A DNA stretch of 64,000 nt from Paenibacillus sabinae T27 (GTDB lineage Bacteria > Bacillota > Bacilli > Paenibacillales > Paenibacillaceae): NCBI RefSeq assembly GCF_000612505.1, contig NZ_CP004078.1, positions 851,001 through 915,000 on the forward strand, written 5' to 3'. Below the pieces are notes generated by a model. That model was not told the origin of the DNA, ran no database searches, and worked only from the letters and a program-made list of their open reading frames with translations. The position numbers were made by a program, and so were the translations under genes. Position 1 is the first letter of the stretch. The number at the start of each line of letters is the position of its first letter. Of this stretch, positions 56,406 through 64,000 are shown piece after piece.

Positions 56406-57120
56406 ATGAACGTACTCATTGTCTACGCCCACCCGGAACCGAAGTCATTCAACGGAGCATTGAAGGATCTGGCCGTTGCCTTTCTGACCGCGGAAGGTCA
56501 TCAGGTGCAAGTGTCCGACCTCTATGCGATGAAGTTCAAGGCGGCCGCGGACCGCGATGATTTTCTCAAGGCGGAGAACCCGGATTTTTTTAAAATATCA
56601 GCTTGAGCAGGGACATGCTGCGAGAACAAACACCTTTTCCCCGGATATTAGAGATGAGCAGGAAAAGCTGCTTTGGGCAGACTTTGTGATCTTTCAGTTC
56701 CCTCTAAGGTGGTACTCGGTCCCTGCGATTCTGAAAGGCTGGTTCGATCGGGTGTTTGCCTCGGGGTTTGTGTATGGCCAGGGAATCGGGAGATATGATA
56801 AGGGCGGACTGAAAGGCAGAAAAGCGATGGTCTCCACGACAACCGGGTCTCCAAGAGAGGCATTTACTCCATACGGAATGGACGGAGATATTCATGAAAA
56901 AATCCTTTATCCGATACATCATGGGATGCTCTATTTTGCGGGCTTCGAGCCTGTCGAGCCTTTTATCACCTGGACACCCGCGCGTGATGAGGAGGCCCGA
57001 ATCCGGTACCTGGATGAATATAAGAAGCAGCTGCAAAATTTCTCCGCGATACCTTCGATTCTCTATCACCCTACTTCTCATTATGACGAGCATCACCAGT
57101 TAAAAACGGAGTACAGATAA
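56406..57120 (+). pseudogene. NAD(P)H quinone oxidoreductase-like (flavodoxin fold), frameshifted
   Basis: Starts MNVLIVYAHPEPKSFNGALK in frame and reaches NPDFFKISA before a stop at 56604; the rest of the protein continues in the next frame from about 56590 with KYQLEQGHA, then LLWADFVIFQFPLRWYSVPAILKGWFDRVF and the tail HPTSHYDEHHQLKTEYR. Together about 237 residues of an NQO1/KefF-type enzyme. The switch lies in a T7A4 run (56584-56594), where one extra base breaks the frame. Could be a real mutation, a sequencing error or slippage. Begins 17 bases after the EamA gene. Confidence 0.8.
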
Positions 57121-57169
57121 ACAGACCGTCCGCTCATGACTAGCATGAGGCGGACGGTCTGTTGCTTTT
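57121..57169 (+). terminator. Terminator of the EamA-oxidoreductase unit
   Basis: A very long stem: 13 bases ACAGACCGTCCGC with GCGGACGGTCTGT, extended by CATG pairs near the loop, starting directly after the stop codon; short T tract. Confidence 0.8.
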
Positions 57170-57297
57170 AATGGAGCTGTTTTTCGTATTTCCTGAAGTG
57201 TTTGCGGCCGGCGGCCGGGCAATGACAGAACCTTGGGCTGGGTATCCGCATAGGATGGAACGAATGATTATGAAGCTTTTTTACGGAGGTTATGTTC

Positions 57298-57603
57298 ATG
57301 AATGTTCAATATCCGGCTATGCAGCAGCAGGTTCTTTACCAGGCAGATCCGAGCAGCGTACAGACTTTAAAATCCATTAAGGATCGGACCCATCACATTT
57401 GCAGAACGTACATCAATCGCCGCGTACGTATTCAGACATTGTCAGGCCATGTCCATGAAGGCGTAATTGTAGGCTGTGACGACCGGATGCTGTATTTGAG
57501 AGTTAAAAATCCGGGCCACCCTCGTGCCTTTTACGGGCCCAGTGATGAAGCGATCCTCACTTTGGTGCTTTTTGAACTGCTGGTTATTGTTTTGTTGTCT
57601 TAG
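57298..57603 (+). CDS. Small conserved-looking protein with Sm-like segment
   Basis: 101 residues from the ATG at 57298, eight bases after GGAGG. The part RRVRIQTLSGHVHEGVIVGCDDRMLYLRV (about 45-75) has the strand-turn-strand pattern and spacing of an Sm/LSM-like fold, and the C-terminus ILTLVLFELLVIVLL is strongly hydrophobic, possibly a membrane or coat anchor. I do not recognise the family. Own terminator upstream, so a separate unit. Confidence 0.6.
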   Translation: MNVQYPAMQQQVLYQADPSSVQTLKSIKDRTHHICRTYINRRVRIQTLSGHVHEGVIVGCDDRMLYLRVKNPGHPRAFYGPSDEAILTLVLFELLVIVLLS

Positions 57604-57706
57604 GAATTACCCTACCAGAGCCCGGGGAAACGAAGAAACCTGTTGCGCGGTGTGAAAACTGCAATACAATAAAGACAGAATATTTCGTTTTCCTCCGGGA
57701 AAATCT

Positions 57707-59674
57707 TTGGGGGCGGTTAAATTGGCGGTTCGGTGGATCAAAGAAAAGTGCTTTACCCATCTGGAGCTTGAATCACAGAAAAATCACCTGATGCTCCTGT
57801 TGTCGTTGTTCCTCTTCATCCTGGGTGAATTGAACATTTCCACGAACTTTTCCTTACTGGACAGCATTAACTTGAAGTTTGCGGCCGCCGATTTAACGTT
57901 TATCGGGATTACCTTCGTCTTTCTCCTCTTCCCGAGGCTTGAAAAAGCGGTGAAATACGAAGTGATGCTCGGCATGCTCTTTTTGGTGATGTATGAAATC
58001 TACATTTTTAACGATTATCCGATTGTTTATCAGCTCGTTTATATCAATCTTGCCCTTTCGTTGATCTATCTGGATGGAACTCTCATTCTAATCACCGGAA
58101 TTGCTACCGCAATCGCTACGGCGCTCGGGTTTATATTCTGGAAAAATGCCTTTTTTCCTCATATCGAAAGCAATCAGGCCAATGCTCCGATCATCTTCGT
58201 GCTGCAGACAACCCTTGTTCTATGGGGAGTCACGCAAATCGGCAAACGCTTTTATCACTTCATCGACCACAATAAAGAAATGCAGGAGCTGCTGCATGAG
58301 AATAACAGCCAGCTTCATCTCATATCCGAGCAGAACAAGGCGCTTACGGATTACGCCAAGCAGGTAGAGAAGCTAACGATTCTTGAAGAAAGAAACCGGA
58401 TCTCGCAAGAACTTCACGATACGATCGGCCATACGCTGACCTCGCTGATTGCCGGAATGGAGCTGGTCAAGGCGCAGGCCGGGGAGGATCATTCCAAACG
58501 GATGGACAACCTGCTTCACACCGCCAGACAAGGATTGGAGGATATTCGCGACCACGTTCATCAGACGAACAAAACGTCTAGCCTTGAGCCTTTGGAGGCT
58601 CAAATGGAGCGGCTCGCGAAGGAGCTTAGCGACAATACAGGGACAGCCGTGCAGTTCGGCACAGCCGGAGAACGGATCGAGCTGCCGGTCCGGCACCAGC
58701 TTGTCCTGCTAAGATGCGCTCAAGAGGCCATGACGAATGCGATTCGCCACGGGCAGGCGGATGCCATCCAGGTCCGGCTCAGCTATGAACCGAATCAAAT
58801 CGGTCTTGAAATCAGCGACAACGGCTCGGGCATAAGCTCAGGTGACGTTCCCTACGGCTTTGGCCTGGGCACGATGAAGGAGCGGATAGAATCACTTCAC
58901 GGGACCCTGCAGGTTTCAAGCGGGTTCGGGCAGGGTGTGCGGTTGATCTGTACGCTGCCCATTAAGGGGGGGCTGAAGGATACCGTCATTCGGCTGCTCA
59001 TTGCCGAAGACCAGGAGCTGATCGCCGAAAGCTTCAGCCTGCTGCTGGGTATGGAACCCGACCTGCAGGTGGCGGGCATTGCCGGAAACGGGGAAGCGGC
59101 CATCGAGCTGTGCGAGCGCGAAGCGCCTGATCTGATCCTTATGGATATTCATATGCCAAAGATGAATGGGATCGAGGCGACAAGGGTGATCAAGGAGCGC
59201 TGGCCCCAGGTCCATGTCATGATGCTCACCACCTTTCAAGACGTTGAGCATGCGTCAGAAGCCATCGCGCTCGGAGCGGATGGTTACTTCTTGAAGAGTG
59301 TGCAGCCGAAGCACCTGGCCGAAGCGATTCGTATCGTCTGCGGCGGCGGAACGCTGATCACGATGGAGACGGCGAAACTGCTGGTCAAAGAGCTGAGAGA
59401 AGGTCTGCCGCAAGAAACGGGTTCCCCGGAAAGCCCTGCGTCCAAACGGAAGCCGGCGAAAGCGGATGAAGCAGGGGCAGTATATTCCTTGACCGGGAAG
59501 GAGCTCGAGATCATCAGGTACCTTTCGGATGGACTAAAGTACAAGGACATTGCCCTCAAGATGCATTTCTCCGAAAGCACCATCAAGAATTATGTATCCA
59601 TTATTTATTCGAAGCTGAACGTGGAGAACCGCATTCAGGCCGTCAAACTGGCGCAGGAAAAGCTTTTATTATAA
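57707..59674 (+). CDS. Fused sensor histidine kinase and NarL-type response regulator
   Basis: 655 residues in one frame. N-terminal membrane domain with about six helices (25-170); coiled coil; HisKA_3 dimerisation helix with His237 in RISQELHDTIGHTLTSL; HATPase with NAIRHG (~345) and DNGSGI (~372); then a receiver domain with phospho-acceptor Asp480 in LILMDIHMPKMNG, and a LuxR-type DNA-binding domain (~585-650, SLTGKELEIIRYLSDGLKYKDIALKMHFSESTIKNY). DesK/DesR-like pairs are normally two genes. Here the joint lies after a seven-G run (58956-58962) and the receiver has no ATG/GTG/TTG of its own. Start is a TTG with a weak ribosome site. Probably controls the exporter genes that follow. Confidence 0.87.
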   Translation: MGAVKLAVRWIKEKCFTHLELESQKNHLMLLLSLFLFILGELNISTNFSLLDSINLKFAAADLTFIGITFVFLLFPRLEKAVKYEVMLGMLFLVMYEIYIFNDYPIVYQLVYINLALSLIYLDGTLILITGIATAIATALGFIFWKNAFFPHIESNQANAPIIFVLQTTLVLWGVTQIGKRFYHFIDHNKEMQELLHENNSQLHLISEQNKALTDYAKQVEKLTILEERNRISQELHDTIGHTLTSLIAGMELVKAQAGEDHSKRMDNLLHTARQGLEDIRDHVHQTNKTSSLEPLEAQMERLAKELSDNTGTAVQFGTAGERIELPVRHQLVLLRCAQEAMTNAIRHGQADAIQVRLSYEPNQIGLEISDNGSGISSGDVPYGFGLGTMKERIESLHGTLQVSSGFGQGVRLICTLPIKGGLKDTVIRLLIAEDQELIAESFSLLLGMEPDLQVAGIAGNGEAAIELCEREAPDLILMDIHMPKMNGIEATRVIKERWPQVHVMMLTTFQDVEHASEAIALGADGYFLKSVQPKHLAEAIRIVCGGGTLITMETAKLLVKELREGLPQETGSPESPASKRKPAKADEAGAVYSLTGKELEIIRYLSDGLKYKDIALKMHFSESTIKNYVSIIYSKLNVENRIQAVKLAQEKLLL

Positions 59675-59690
59675 GACAAGCTGCCCAGAA

Positions 59691-59725
59691 AGCATGGTGT
59701 ACTTAACCGTACATCATGCTTTTTT
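59691..59725 (+). terminator. Terminator after the kinase-regulator gene
   Basis: AGCATGGTGTAC (59691-59702) and GTACATCATGCT (59709-59720) pair at 11 of 12 positions, followed by six T. Confidence 0.88.
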
Positions 59726-59816
59726 ATGTATACCCGAAAGTTATGTACGTTCGTCTCTATCTCCCGGGCCGTGGGTCCCCTAGACTTGGGCTTAAGACCG
59801 GGAAGGAGGTGAGACG

Positions 59817-60320
59817 GTGAAACGATCGGTGCGTTCCGCGGCGCTGCGAATGCTCCTTGGCTTCAGTTGGTTTTCTTACGCGTGGATCGCTCAATTTACG
59901 GACATTACCAAGCCGTACTTCGTCGTATTTTTAACGGCGGTTCTCGCGGCAATCATCATGATGAAGACGCGGGCTCGGGAAGAAGGCGAATTCAGCAGTG
60001 GGCGCAAACGCTGGGTTTACGGTTTATATGCACAGCAGATCATCTTGATCACCTCAAGCTATTTCATTCTTAAAAGTTTTGAGTATGAGCATATTTTCCC
60101 CAGCATTTTGTCGATGTCGGTTGGCGTGTTTTTCATGACTTTGGCGGGTTCTTCCGGGGATATATCGGCGTATGCGCTCGGATTCGCGTTGGTGCTCATT
60201 GGGGTTACCGGTTCATTTCTTTCCGTTGAAACACAGTGGAATGTAGAAATGTCCGCGGGAACCGTACTCTTCTTGACGGGGATCGTCCAGCTCATCTGGA
60301 CAAAGAAATTAACAGGATAA
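59817..60320 (+). CDS. Small integral membrane protein of unknown function
   Basis: 167 residues from a GTG eight bases after AAGGAGGTGAG. Five hydrophobic segments, basic start (KRSVRSAALRM), no catalytic motif. It is 13 bases upstream of the YhgE/Pip-like gene and so belongs to the same operon. May be an accessory subunit of that system. No family recognised. Confidence 0.7.
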   Translation: MKRSVRSAALRMLLGFSWFSYAWIAQFTDITKPYFVVFLTAVLAAIIMMKTRAREEGEFSSGRKRWVYGLYAQQIILITSSYFILKSFEYEHIFPSILSMSVGVFFMTLAGSSGDISAYALGFALVLIGVTGSFLSVETQWNVEMSAGTVLFLTGIVQLIWTKKLTG

Positions 60321-60333
60321 AGGAGCGATTTGT

Positions 60334-61515
60334 ATGAAAAATCTCGTAAAGACGTATGTGAAAAAGCCTCAAACGATTCTTGCCGTGGTAGTGGCCCTGA
60401 TGGCTCAGCTTATTTTTTGCCTCGTATGGATGACGGCCTATGACGGTGTGCTGGACCGGACCGACCATTTGAAGGTTGCGATCGTGAACGAAGACGGCGA
60501 GTTCGGGAAAAATATTGAAAATCAGCTAAGCGGCACTCTGCCTTTTGAAGTAACGGCAATGTCCAAAGAACAGGCCATGGACGGCCTTGTGCACCGCAAT
60601 GTCCATTTAATCCTGACGATTCCGGATCAATTTGGCGAAAAGTTAACCACTCCCGGCACGCAGGCCGTGCTGACTTACAGCATCAATGAATCCAATCCGC
60701 AGCTTACCAAGAGCGTAATGCAAACGGTCATCACGAAGGTTACGAATGAAATGAACCGCAACGCTTCGCTTCAAGGAACACAGATGGTCCTGGAGCAGTT
60801 GAAGCTTCCTTCGAATCAAGCGTCGCAAACCGCCGAGAGCCTGTTGAACAAGATCGGTTCGGATGTGAAATCCCTGAATCCGGTAAATGGCATGCATAAT
60901 CAGATGGTTCCCATGATGCTCGTGCTGGCTTCCTATGTCGGTTCCATGCTGATGGCGATGAATATCCACCAGGCTTCGGAAGCGGTCGGGTCCGCGCTGA
61001 CCAAATGGCAGCATTTCAGATTCCGCTTGCTGATTAACGGATTCGCCGCGGCTCTGATCTCCATCGTCGGCTCTTCGCTGATCGCGGTATTCGGCGGGCA
61101 AATGGAAAGCGGCTTTGGATTGTTCTGGATGTTCCATTTCCTGACGATGCTGACCTTCCTGTTCGTCGCGCAGCTATTCCTGACGATATTCGGGATGGCG
61201 GGCATGTTCATCAACATGACGATGCTGTCCATGCAGCTTGTCACTTCCGGAACGATCGTGCCGCGGCAAATGCTGAGCCATTTCTATCAATCGCTCGGCA
61301 GCTTCCTGCCTGCCACCCCTGCGGTTGAAGGGATCATGAATCTGCAATTTGGCGGACAGGATACGGCGAAGGATGTCTGGCTGCTGCTCTTGACGATTCT
61401 GGTCAGCGTCAGCATTACGGTCGTGATTACATTCCTCAAGAAACAGGAGGGTCTGAACAAGGTCTCTGAAGCTGAAAGAGACTCTGAAGGAGATTTGGCC
61501 ACAAACGCCATTTAA
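60334..61515 (+). CDS. YhgE/Pip-like (DUF3533, ABC-2-type) membrane protein
   Basis: 393 residues. One N-terminal membrane helix (LAVVVALMAQLIFCLVWM), a ~160-residue outer domain with VAIVNEDGEFGKNIENQL, and five C-terminal helices with MLSMQLVTSGTIVPRQMLSHFYQSLGSFLPATPAVEGIMNL, the Pip/ABC-2 tail. The family takes part in export of lipids, peptides or virulence factors. No ATPase gene adjoins it. AAAGGAG precedes the ATG. Likely a target of the upstream kinase-regulator. Confidence 0.83.
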   Translation: MKNLVKTYVKKPQTILAVVVALMAQLIFCLVWMTAYDGVLDRTDHLKVAIVNEDGEFGKNIENQLSGTLPFEVTAMSKEQAMDGLVHRNVHLILTIPDQFGEKLTTPGTQAVLTYSINESNPQLTKSVMQTVITKVTNEMNRNASLQGTQMVLEQLKLPSNQASQTAESLLNKIGSDVKSLNPVNGMHNQMVPMMLVLASYVGSMLMAMNIHQASEAVGSALTKWQHFRFRLLINGFAAALISIVGSSLIAVFGGQMESGFGLFWMFHFLTMLTFLFVAQLFLTIFGMAGMFINMTMLSMQLVTSGTIVPRQMLSHFYQSLGSFLPATPAVEGIMNLQFGGQDTAKDVWLLLLTILVSVSITVVITFLKKQEGLNKVSEAERDSEGDLATNAI

Positions 61516-61572
61516 CCGCCGGTGATACACGGATTACCGGGGATGCGATAGAATGAAACCATTATGAGTCAA

Positions 61573-61615
61573 GGACGGGCGCTGATTCCTTAACAAGGGT
61601 CAGCGCTTCACGTCC
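61573..61615 (+). other. Branched hairpin between exporter and CPBP genes
   Basis: GGACG with CGTCC, GCGCTGA with TCAGCGC and CCTT with AAGG nest in one stem-loop. There is no T tract, so it is a weak terminator or an mRNA structure in the leader of the next gene. Confidence 0.45.
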
Positions 61616-61637
61616 CGTACATTTAAGGGGGATTTAT

Positions 61638-62393
61638 ATGGAGGCGCAATTGCAATCGCAAGGCTTGAAGAAGAGGATCGGCACGCCGGCAGTCCCGGTA
61701 AACCGGCCGCTCTTGATGGTCGCTGCACGAACCGTATGCTTTGCCTTGGTGCAGCTTATGTTTGTGCTCATTTACCGGGTTACCTGGCAGGAGTCGGTGG
61801 CATGGTGGCCTTTTTTTGCCGTTGCCGCCAATTTGATCTGCTTTGTGCTGCTGTCAATCTTTGCGAAGGCCGAGGGGAAGAGCTACCTGGACATTATTCA
61901 TTTTGAGAAATCGAAGCTGCTGAAAGATATCAAGCAAATTTGGTGGGTGTTTATCGCAGCGGGGGTCGCCGGATTCATCGGGCTCAGCGGAGTCGGTTAT
62001 TTCATCTACGGCAGTCTGACGCCGCCGGATCAAATGATTCAGCCCTTGCCTTTGTGGGCGGCTGTCGCGGCATTTATTTTGTTCCCCTTGACCAATGCGC
62101 TCGTGGAAGTACCTACATACATGGGGTTTTGCTTGCCCCGTTTTGAAGCGGTCTGGAAATCAACCGGGAAGGCGCTGGTGCTGCCGTGTTTTTTTCTGGC
62201 GTTTCAGCATTTTACACTGCCGGTTATCCTTTCGGATGTAACTTATATGATCTGGCACTTTCTCGGAATGATTCCGCTGGCGCTTGCTGTAGGCTTTATT
62301 TACATAAAAATAAGAAGGCTTGTTCCCATCATGATTGTCCATTATATTATGGATGTAATGACTGTCGTTGGCGTGCTGACGCTGTCTATGTAA
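61638..62393 (+). CDS. CPBP-type intramembrane protein (Abi family), degenerate active site
   Basis: 251 residues, about seven hydrophobic segments. The three CPBP motifs are present in altered form: EVPTYMGFCLPR in place of EExxxR, FFLAFQHF for FxxxH, and HYIMDVM for HxxxD/N. Only one Glu of the usual pair remains, so protease activity is doubtful. Members process prenyl proteins or give phage immunity. Downstream of AAGGGGG. Confidence 0.72.
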   Translation: MEAQLQSQGLKKRIGTPAVPVNRPLLMVAARTVCFALVQLMFVLIYRVTWQESVAWWPFFAVAANLICFVLLSIFAKAEGKSYLDIIHFEKSKLLKDIKQIWWVFIAAGVAGFIGLSGVGYFIYGSLTPPDQMIQPLPLWAAVAAFILFPLTNALVEVPTYMGFCLPRFEAVWKSTGKALVLPCFFLAFQHFTLPVILSDVTYMIWHFLGMIPLALAVGFIYIKIRRLVPIMIVHYIMDVMTVVGVLTLSM

Positions 62394-62427
62394 TGTGAGG
62401 CATACCCCGGAAAGGAGAAGGATTTGC

Positions 62428-62814
62428 ATGAAAGAAAAAATCACATACGGGTCAATTGATGAGTATATTTCAACCTGTGCTCCTGAGGTTCAGGAAACAC
62501 TTCAAACGTTAAGAAAAGTGATTCAGGAGGCGGCGCCGGACGCGAAGGAAAAGATCAGCTACCAGATGCCTACATTTGATCTCCACGGCAATCTTGTGCA
62601 TTTTGCGGCGTTCAAAAAGCATATCGGCTTCTATCCGGCCCCGAGCGGAATCGAAGCGTTCCAGGAAGAAGTACAGAAATATCACAAGTCGAAGGGGACC
62701 CTGCAATTTCCCATGGATGAGCCGCTCCCGTATGACCTCATCAGCCGAATCGTAAAATACCGGGCTGCAAGCAACATCGCAAAGGCGGAAGCCAAATCGA
62801 AAAAGAAAAAGTAA
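62428..62814 (+). CDS. DUF1801 protein, YdhG/Fra-like iron chaperone family
   Basis: 128 residues from the ATG at 62428, which follows GGAAAGGAG. Conserved features: IDEYISTCAPEVQETLQTLRKVIQEAAPDAKEKISYQMPTF, then FAAFKKHIGFYP and the closing LPYDLISRIVKYRA. B. subtilis Fra (YdhG) is a frataxin-like iron donor; others of the family are uncharacterised. Ends in a Lys-rich tail. Confidence 0.85.
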   Translation: MKEKITYGSIDEYISTCAPEVQETLQTLRKVIQEAAPDAKEKISYQMPTFDLHGNLVHFAAFKKHIGFYPAPSGIEAFQEEVQKYHKSKGTLQFPMDEPLPYDLISRIVKYRAASNIAKAEAKSKKKK

Positions 62815-62845
62815 CATAATGAAGCAGACCGAAAGGAAGATACGT

Positions 62846-63373
62846 TTGAGTATTCGTTATGAAGTGATTTCCGAAGGGGAGATCGGCTGCATTAAGCATT
62901 TGTGCAATGAATTAATGGCTTATCAGCAGTCTAAAGCGCAGATCCGTCCGGAGCTGTTCGACAGCATGTGCTTTGAAACCCGTATGATTCCATCCGTCCG
63001 AAGCGCGAAAGCCAACTTTATTTTGGCGGCCAAAGACGGGGATGAGCTGGCAGGATATGTGTACAGCAATATTTCGCCGAAAGAGGTTTATGCGAATGAA
63101 TTTGCTACTTTTTTTGATATGGATTCGGTGGCCAATGAGGATGTAGGCTGTCTTTCCCAGTTTTATTTAAAAGAGGGATATCGCAATAAGGGCATCGGCA
63201 GCGTGTTGTTCCAACGGTCCATGGATTGGCTGAATTCGTTCGAGTCCATCCGCGACCGGTTTGTTTTCGTGTCCAACGGGAATGATGCTGCGCTGAACTT
63301 TTATCAGGGTAAAGGCTTCAACATAAGCCACCAAATTCTAGACGGGTTCATCACCGTGTTGAGGAATACATAA
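62846..63373 (+). CDS. GNAT family N-acetyltransferase
   Basis: 175 residues from a TTG at 62846, which has AAAGGAAG in front; an ATG at 62819 lacks a ribosome site. The acetyl-CoA loop is FYLKEGYRNKGIGSVLFQRSMDWL near residue 110, followed by FVFVSNGNDAALNFYQGKGF. Substrate unknown. Confidence 0.82.
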   Translation: MSIRYEVISEGEIGCIKHLCNELMAYQQSKAQIRPELFDSMCFETRMIPSVRSAKANFILAAKDGDELAGYVYSNISPKEVYANEFATFFDMDSVANEDVGCLSQFYLKEGYRNKGIGSVLFQRSMDWLNSFESIRDRFVFVSNGNDAALNFYQGKGFNISHQILDGFITVLRNT

Positions 63374-63403
63374 TTGCGAAGAAAGTTCGAAAGGGCGATT
63401 AAA

Positions 63404-63667
63404 TTGGATAAAACATATAAAAATTGTCAGAGCTGCGGCATGCCGTTATCCCGCGACGAGCAGGGGGGCGGTACGGAGCAAAACGGCGATAAAAGCCCAA
63501 AATACTGCAGCCACTGCTACCAGAACGGCGAGTTTACGCTGCCTGATCTGACGGCGGAGCAAATGAAGGATAGAGTAAAGCAGAAGATGGCGGAGATGGG
63601 ATTTCCGAAGTTTCTGGTCGGCCTCTTTACCCGAAATATTCATAAGCTCGAACGGTGGCGGTCTTGA
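63404..63667 (+). CDS. Zinc-ribbon protein
   Basis: 87 residues from a TTG at 63404 (AAAGGG eight bases upstream); a TTG at 63374 is an alternative. Cys pairs CQSCGMPLSRDE and YCSHCYQNGEF form a zinc ribbon of the PF12674 type, followed by a helix (LTAEQMKDRVKQKMAEMGFP). Function unknown. Its end overlaps the start of the converging remnant at 63627. Confidence 0.75.
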   Translation: MDKTYKNCQSCGMPLSRDEQGGGTEQNGDKSPKYCSHCYQNGEFTLPDLTAEQMKDRVKQKMAEMGFPKFLVGLFTRNIHKLERWRS

Positions 63668-63815
63668 TGGAAATCTCGCACTGAAACCAGGTGAAATCTC
63701 CGGTCTTTTCCTTCCACACGATATCCGACCTTGAAGGAATACGAATTCCGTTAAACGCTTTGAACTCCTTGTTCACTCCGCCCCAGTCGCATAATTGAGC
63801 GCTGTCAATCCTCAT
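63627..63815 (-). pseudogene. Fragment resembling the C-terminus of DUF6544/DUF6920-type proteins
   Basis: A 62-codon minus-strand frame reads FKAFNGIRIPSRSDIVWKEK then GDFTWFQCEI, the end pattern (G-I/V-PS..V.WK...F....EI) I associate with this conserved family. The preceding ~200 residues are missing, and the tail runs into the opposing zinc-ribbon gene. Probably a remnant. Confidence 0.4.
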
Positions 63816-63962
63816 CCACCCATATATTCCCTTCGAACATATGATATAGTGATAGATATCGACTATAGGTCTTAAGAACCGGCAAGATTCGCCTTAGTTC
63901 TTACAGTCTTCGCTTGGGGAGCGCGGCGTTTCGATAGATAAAGATTTTTGGGGGGAGCAAGG

Positions 63963-64000
63963 GTGTATTGTCATCAGTGCGGGGCGAAAAACGCTCCGGA
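63963..64000 (+). CDS. Start of a zinc-ribbon domain protein (cut by window edge)
   Basis: A GTG follows GGGGGGAG by about six bases and opens MYCHQCGAKNAP, the usual first residues of zinc-ribbon membrane proteins in Bacilli. Only 12 codons are visible. Confidence 0.6.
   Translation, partial: MYCHQCGAKNAP

Overview
The window looks like chromosome from a Paenibacillus-type member of the Bacillota. The signs are strong AGGAGG-type ribosome sites, frequent TTG/GTG starts, LplB/LplC-type sugar ABC permeases with their solute-binding protein family, an SLH-anchored giant surface protein, YkvA-domain proteins, and a mid-50s %GC backbone broken by clearly AT-rich accessory DNA. No rRNA, tRNA or CRISPR array was seen. 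Identifications come from reading motifs; no database search was run.

Layout. 1-6 kb: a sugar-catabolism locus. It holds the end of a sugar-binding protein, a TIM-barrel isomerase plus MATE exporter operon, a ThuA plus Gfo/Idh/MocA operon, and a divergent AraC regulator. Two of its promoters are near copies of each other (52/64 identical, gapless), which points to one shared regulator. 6-12 kb: a ferredoxin-nitroreductase, a methyltransferase, a BtuF/FepB-like lipoprotein, and a GntR-lipoprotein-shikimate dehydrogenase operon with a long palindromic operator over its promoter. 12-17 kb: a LacI regulator, GH36 alpha-galactosidase and sugar symporter joined by matching ACTAGT operators. 17-21 kb: an iron-type ABC importer. 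21-27 kb: a 1748-residue surface metallophosphoesterase. 27-32.4 kb: small housekeeping genes ending with rlmD.

32.46-42.3 kb is an AT-rich island starting nine bases after rlmD with the tail of a serine recombinase on the opposite strand. It carries an orphan BlaI/BlaR1 pair with two operators, a TagA-type glycosyltransferase, TPR, glucose/sorbosone-dehydrogenase-like, transglutaminase and cupin genes, and many gene fragments (UvrD/HelD, MFS, GNAT). A 0.5-kb direct repeat carries one intact and one broken YkvA gene; its second copy ends exactly where a sugar permease gene has lost its first ~70 codons. 42.3-55 kb is a mosaic: the rest of that permease operon, remnants of ArsR, flavodoxin-reductase and MHS-transporter genes, a WYL regulator with a DJ-1/PfpI protein, a MarR/SDR/MFS module, a type I toxin-antitoxin locus with a 27-residue holin-like toxin, and a truncated group II intron. 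55-64 kb returns to backbone: LysR/EamA exporter pair, a frameshifted quinone-reductase-like gene, a single-ORF histidine kinase-response regulator followed by a YhgE/Pip-like exporter operon, and small stress-type genes.

A ~215-bp MITE-like repeat occurs twice (6.2 and 27.4 kb). Its terminal inverted repeat reads Tyr-Ile-Arg-stop outward, and two unrelated genes take their last codons and stop from it.
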